Assembly (NCBI GenBank): GCA_025655455.1
Contig: JAHXIV010000010.1
Coordinates: 62,001-126,000, forward strand
DNA length: 64,000 bases
Direction of reading: 5' to 3'
From: a gamma proteobacterium symbiont of Taylorina sp.
Lineage (GTDB): Bacteria > Pseudomonadota > Gammaproteobacteria > GRL18
The notes under the pieces are model-generated. The model worked only from the letters and a program-made list of their open reading frames with translations. It was not told where the DNA came from and did not search any database. The position numbers and the translations under genes were made by a program. Shown piece by piece: positions 61,862-64,000 of this stretch. Position 1 is the stretch's first letter. Every line of letters begins with the position of its first letter.

Positions 61862-62042
61862 AACCTAGAAAACACAGTGGACATCGTTACGAAATGTTCA
61901 AAAGTGCTGCAGATAAAGGGTTTTACTGGATATTTTGGCTTTATTCGTAGTCACTCTACGGGTGAAGCCAAAATATTTAGAAAATCCTTTAGGTGCAGTG
62001 CTTTTGGGCATTGTAGTAGATGGTTACTGCGTTTTCTAGGTT
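61862..62042. repeat. 181-bp long imperfect palindrome (hairpin element)
   Basis: AACCTAGAAAAC at 61862-61873 pairs with GTTTTCTAGGTT at 62031-62042, and the complementarity continues inward for about 85 bp per arm at roughly 75 percent (for example GATATTTTGGCTTTATTCGTAG against CTACGGGTGAAGCCAAAATAT), leaving a loop of only a few bases near 61952. It fills the gap between the L,D-transpeptidase and lpp-like genes. It has the form of a MITE-like or ERIC-like hairpin element; no second copy is in the window. Confidence 0.8.
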
Positions 62043-62075
62043 AAATCACCCACTTAAATTATGGAGTTTTATCCG

Positions 62076-62342
62076 ATGAAAAAATCTTTACAACTATTTT
62101 CAGTTATTTTTATGGCATCTTTTGTGATTGGTTGTGCTAATTCACAATTACAAACTGATGTAGATGAATTAAAAGCTCAAATGAAGGCCGTCTCAGCTGA
62201 AGCATCTGAAGCTAAGCAGCGTTCTAAATCTGCTGAAGCCACAGCAAAAAATGCTGAACAAAAAGCCAGTCAGGCAGAACAAAATGCAGCAGATGCCAAT
62301 AGTAAACTGGATCGCATGTTTAAAAAATCGATGATGAAATAA
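62076..62342 (+). CDS. Lpp/OprI-like major outer-membrane lipoprotein
   Basis: An 88-aa lipoprotein with lipobox VIGC at about residue 19 and an alanine-zipper helix built of heptads (DVDELKAQMKAVSAEASEAK, AEATAKNAEQKASQAEQNAA) ending KSMMK. The terminal Lys could be the site joined to peptidoglycan by an L,D-transpeptidase, as for Lpp; two such enzymes are encoded in this window. ATG 62076 is used since GGAG lies nine bases before it and the preceding in-frame ATG (62061) is part of that site. Confidence 0.88.
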   Translation: MKKSLQLFSVIFMASFVIGCANSQLQTDVDELKAQMKAVSAEASEAKQRSKSAEATAKNAEQKASQAEQNAADANSKLDRMFKKSMMK

Positions 62343-62367
62343 AAAAGGATATAGGCAATATTAATAC

Positions 62368-62396
62368 TTGCTTATATTAAAAAACATCTATATACT
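62368..62396 (+). promoter_or_regulatory. Sigma-70-type promoter candidate of the sulfur-globule-like gene
   Basis: TTGCTT (62368-62373) and TATACT (62391-62396), spacing 17 bp, about 90 bp upstream of the ATG at 62484. The leader contains an AT-rich inverted stretch and the strong ribosome site TTGGAGAG just before the start. Confidence 0.55.
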
Positions 62397-62483
62397 GGCT
62401 ACACTTACTAAGAAATTGAAAAAACAAATAGTTTTTATCAATTCGAGAATACACATTACCTATAAATTTTTGGAGAGTTTTAC

Positions 62484-63080
62484 ATGAAAAAATTATTAAT
62501 TGCTGCAGCAATCGCTGCTACTACTGTTTCTATGTCTGCTAATGCATTTTGGGATGACGGAAACAGCAATACAAACTGGAATGGTACCGGCTATAACAAC
62601 ATGAACAACAATGCCAATGGCAATGGTTATGGTAATGGCTGGGGTGACGGTTCTGGTGATGCGGATATGGATGGTGATGTTGAAATCACTATTAAGGGTA
62701 GTGGTCGTGGTCGTGGTCGCGGTAACACTCGTGGTTCAGCTTACGGAAACGGCAACAGCAACTACAATGGTTATAACAACATGGATTACCGTGGTAATGG
62801 TTATAATAGCTACCAGAATGACGATCGTGGATACGGTGGTTATGGTCGCGGCTATGGTCGTCCAGCACCAATGATGGCACCTCAGCAAGCTCCTATGATG
62901 GCACCTCAGGCTGCACCAAGACCTGAAGCAAATGCACGCTATGAAGCACAGCAAAAGCGTATGCAGGCTATGCAGCAGCAGCAGCAAGCTCAAATGGCAG
63001 CTGCGCGTAAAGCATACGAAGAAAGAATGAAGCAATGGGCTGCACAAGCTCCTGCTCCAACAGCACCTGTAGCTAAGTAA
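62484..63080 (+). CDS. Sulfur-globule-protein-like secreted Gly/Asn/Tyr-rich protein
   Basis: A 198-aa exported protein. Signal peptide MKKLLIAAAIAATTVSMSANA is followed by Gly/Asn/Trp/Tyr-rich sequence: FWDDGNSNTNWNGTGYNNMN, GWGDGSGDADMDGDVEITIK, then GSGRGRGRGNTRG and repeated NGYN/YGRGYG units, and a C-terminal Pro/Ala/Gln/Met-rich part. This layout, with WGDG...GDxDMD followed by GSGRGRG, matches sulfur-globule envelope proteins of sulfur-oxidising gammaproteobacteria, which coat stored sulfur. The strong ribosome site and a dedicated promoter suggest high expression. The C-terminal part (EAQQKRMQAMQQQQQAQMAA) is less typical. Confidence 0.68.
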   Translation: MKKLLIAAAIAATTVSMSANAFWDDGNSNTNWNGTGYNNMNNNANGNGYGNGWGDGSGDADMDGDVEITIKGSGRGRGRGNTRGSAYGNGNSNYNGYNNMDYRGNGYNSYQNDDRGYGGYGRGYGRPAPMMAPQQAPMMAPQAAPRPEANARYEAQQKRMQAMQQQQQAQMAAARKAYEERMKQWAAQAPAPTAPVAK

Positions 63081-63103
63081 TCAGCGCATCTAAAAGTGGT
63101 TGT

Positions 63104-63151
63104 AAAAAGGGGTCGGAGTCAAATGTTCCATTTGATTCCGACCCCTTTTTT
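63104..63151. terminator. Bidirectional terminator made of a GGGGTC-type palindrome
   Basis: GGGGTCGGAGTCAAATG (63109-63125) and CATTTGATTCCGACCCC (63129-63145) form a 17-bp stem with one G-T pair and a 3-nt loop, flanked by A5 on the left and T7 on the right, so it can end transcripts from both directions. It lies between the convergent sulfur-globule-like and response-regulator genes and is the longest palindromic copy of the GGGGTC repeat family. Confidence 0.82.
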
Positions 63152-64000
63152 TATTGACCTTGAAATTCATAAAGCTTTTCTAATATCACACCTAATTCAT
63201 TACTCAGTTCATGAGTCAAACCAGCTGTATCTTCCAGTTTTAATTTAGCCTGATCGGCCAGACTCATTAGTTTTTCTTCCTGATCTTCTTCCAATCCCAA
63301 ACTGAATAACATAGATTCCATTTCACTCAACATACCCTGCATAATTTGCTGATTCTGCTGATCATGTTTGAGAAGTTGTTTACCCGTTTTTTTAATTTGT
63401 TTCTCCGCTACATCAATAATCTGATTAAAAAAGACTTTACGCTGTCTAATAACATCATTTCTTGCTTCCAGAGTCATTAAATGTCCATTGGCAATATCCA
63501 TAAATACGGCCAGATGATCCTTAACACGTCCATACAGATTATCATTATCTAATGGCATATCTTTGATTAATAAGACAATATGCTTATTTTTTACTACAGT
63601 GCGAACACCCACACTAAAGATACGCTCATTACTGCCAGCTACCTGTCTTAGTAATTCAGCTTCAAGAGAATCTTCCTGACAACCAACAAAATGATTGGCA
63701 TCACTAATCACCATGGCAGCACTACTGAGACTGAACTGCTGAGCCGTATTCATAACAGCCTGAGCAACAGCTTCTAAGCTATCAATCATCTGAACGTCTT
63801 TTACAAAATTAATAATCAGGCCTAACTCACCACTCACAGTCATAGCTTCCATTGCCATACTGGTTGCGTCATTGACCTGTTGTAATGTATCACCTAATAC
63901 ATTCATCTGAATTTTTGCCAGCTTAATTTCGTTTTCTCTTTGCAGACAGTCAGTAATCTTTCGCAGCAGTCCATCTTCATCAACCGGTTTAATCAGATAG
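63151..64000 (-). CDS. Response regulator with unidentified output domain (5' part outside window)
   Basis: The frame is open from the window edge to the stop at 63151. The first residues, YLIKPVDEDGLLRKITDCLQ, are the end of a receiver domain (the KP of the signalling loop), so the gene starts outside the window. The rest (about 250 aa) includes IINFVKDVQMIDSLEAVAQA, a GAF-like sensory stretch with an isolated Cys (FVGCQEDSLEAELLRQVAGS), and a C-terminal helical region. It ends at the bidirectional terminator. The output function is unknown. Confidence 0.72.
   Translation of the reverse strand, partial: YLIKPVDEDGLLRKITDCLQRENEIKLAKIQMNVLGDTLQQVNDATSMAMEAMTVSGELGLIINFVKDVQMIDSLEAVAQAVMNTAQQFSLSSAAMVISDANHFVGCQEDSLEAELLRQVAGSNERIFSVGVRTVVKNKHIVLLIKDMPLDNDNLYGRVKDHLAVFMDIANGHLMTLEARNDVIRQRKVFFNQIIDVAEKQIKKTGKQLLKHDQQNQQIMQGMLSEMESMLFSLGLEEDQEEKLMSLADQAKLKLEDTAGLTHELSNELGVILEKLYEFQGQ

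Noticed and set aside
62611-63047. Several antisense or frame-shifted ORFs over the sulfur-globule-like gene
   Set aside because: They arise from the Gly/Asn-rich codon repeats; the plus-strand frame has signal peptide and ribosome site.
1-64000. tRNA, rRNA and CRISPR arrays
   Set aside because: No cloverleaf with a CCA-type end, no rRNA stretch and no regularly spaced direct repeats were found on reading.

Overview
The window comes from an AT-rich gammaproteobacterium. The block tsaE-amiB-mutL-miaA with queG divergent beside it is the classic gammaproteobacterial arrangement, and there is a near-complete MSHA-type type IV pilus locus. A sulfur-oxidising life is suggested, not proven, by a probable sulfur-globule protein (62484-63080), an APS kinase (cysC), a PAPS-type sulfotransferase-like protein and two TauE/SafE-family transporters. 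I cannot name the species.

Layout. 1-4.7 kb: divergent membrane sensors, a DUF465 protein and a large glycosyltransferase-like protein. 4.7-12.2 kb: sulfotransferase-like gene, miaA, mutL, amiB, tsaE, then queG and cysC. 12.2-18 kb: cytochrome c, an AT-rich gap with clustered DnaA boxes, TlpA-like and HugZ-like proteins, a GFA/MerR/HMA-like cluster, a TenI-like protein, a free-standing ThrRS editing domain and an L,D-transpeptidase. 18-25.4 kb: a lipoprotein, a TSUP transporter, then an OmpR/EnvZ-type pair enclosing four envelope or secreted genes (one DUF2202), and a YugP-type peptidase. 25.4-34.1 kb: an accessory segment (two AraC regulators, beta-lactamase-fold protein and fragment, SDR, TSUP, GST, decayed ORFs) bounded on the right by recA and on the left by a diverged copy of the recA 3' end. 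34.1-35.8 kb: recA and cinA. 35.9-53.2 kb: MSHA genes in order E-G-A-C-D-O-P, an inverted mshQ, then I-I2-J-K-L-M-N, interrupted by an AAA/DUF4143 ATPase and a VapBC-like toxin-antitoxin pair. 53.2-64 kb: PilZ protein, a frameshifted secreted protein, tatD, DUF4197, two DUF4139-type proteins, ampG, an L,D-transpeptidase, an Lpp-like lipoprotein, the sulfur-globule-like protein and a truncated response regulator.

Functional themes. MshE carries two MshEN motifs that bind c-di-GMP in this family, and a PilZ protein lies next to the pilus genes, so c-di-GMP control of the pilus is likely. Envelope remodelling recurs (AmiB, AmpG, two L,D-transpeptidases, Lpp).

The most unusual signals are small. 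A palindromic element of about 95 bp sits in-frame in three protein-coding genes. There is a second, longer hairpin element, a family of GGGGTC(A/G)GAGTCAAA repeats (one supplies the start codon of tatD), an ATT/ATC start for mutL, an A8 tract that breaks a reading frame, and a 7-bp tandem array in front of a secreted-protein gene. All calls come from reading the sequence; no database search was run.
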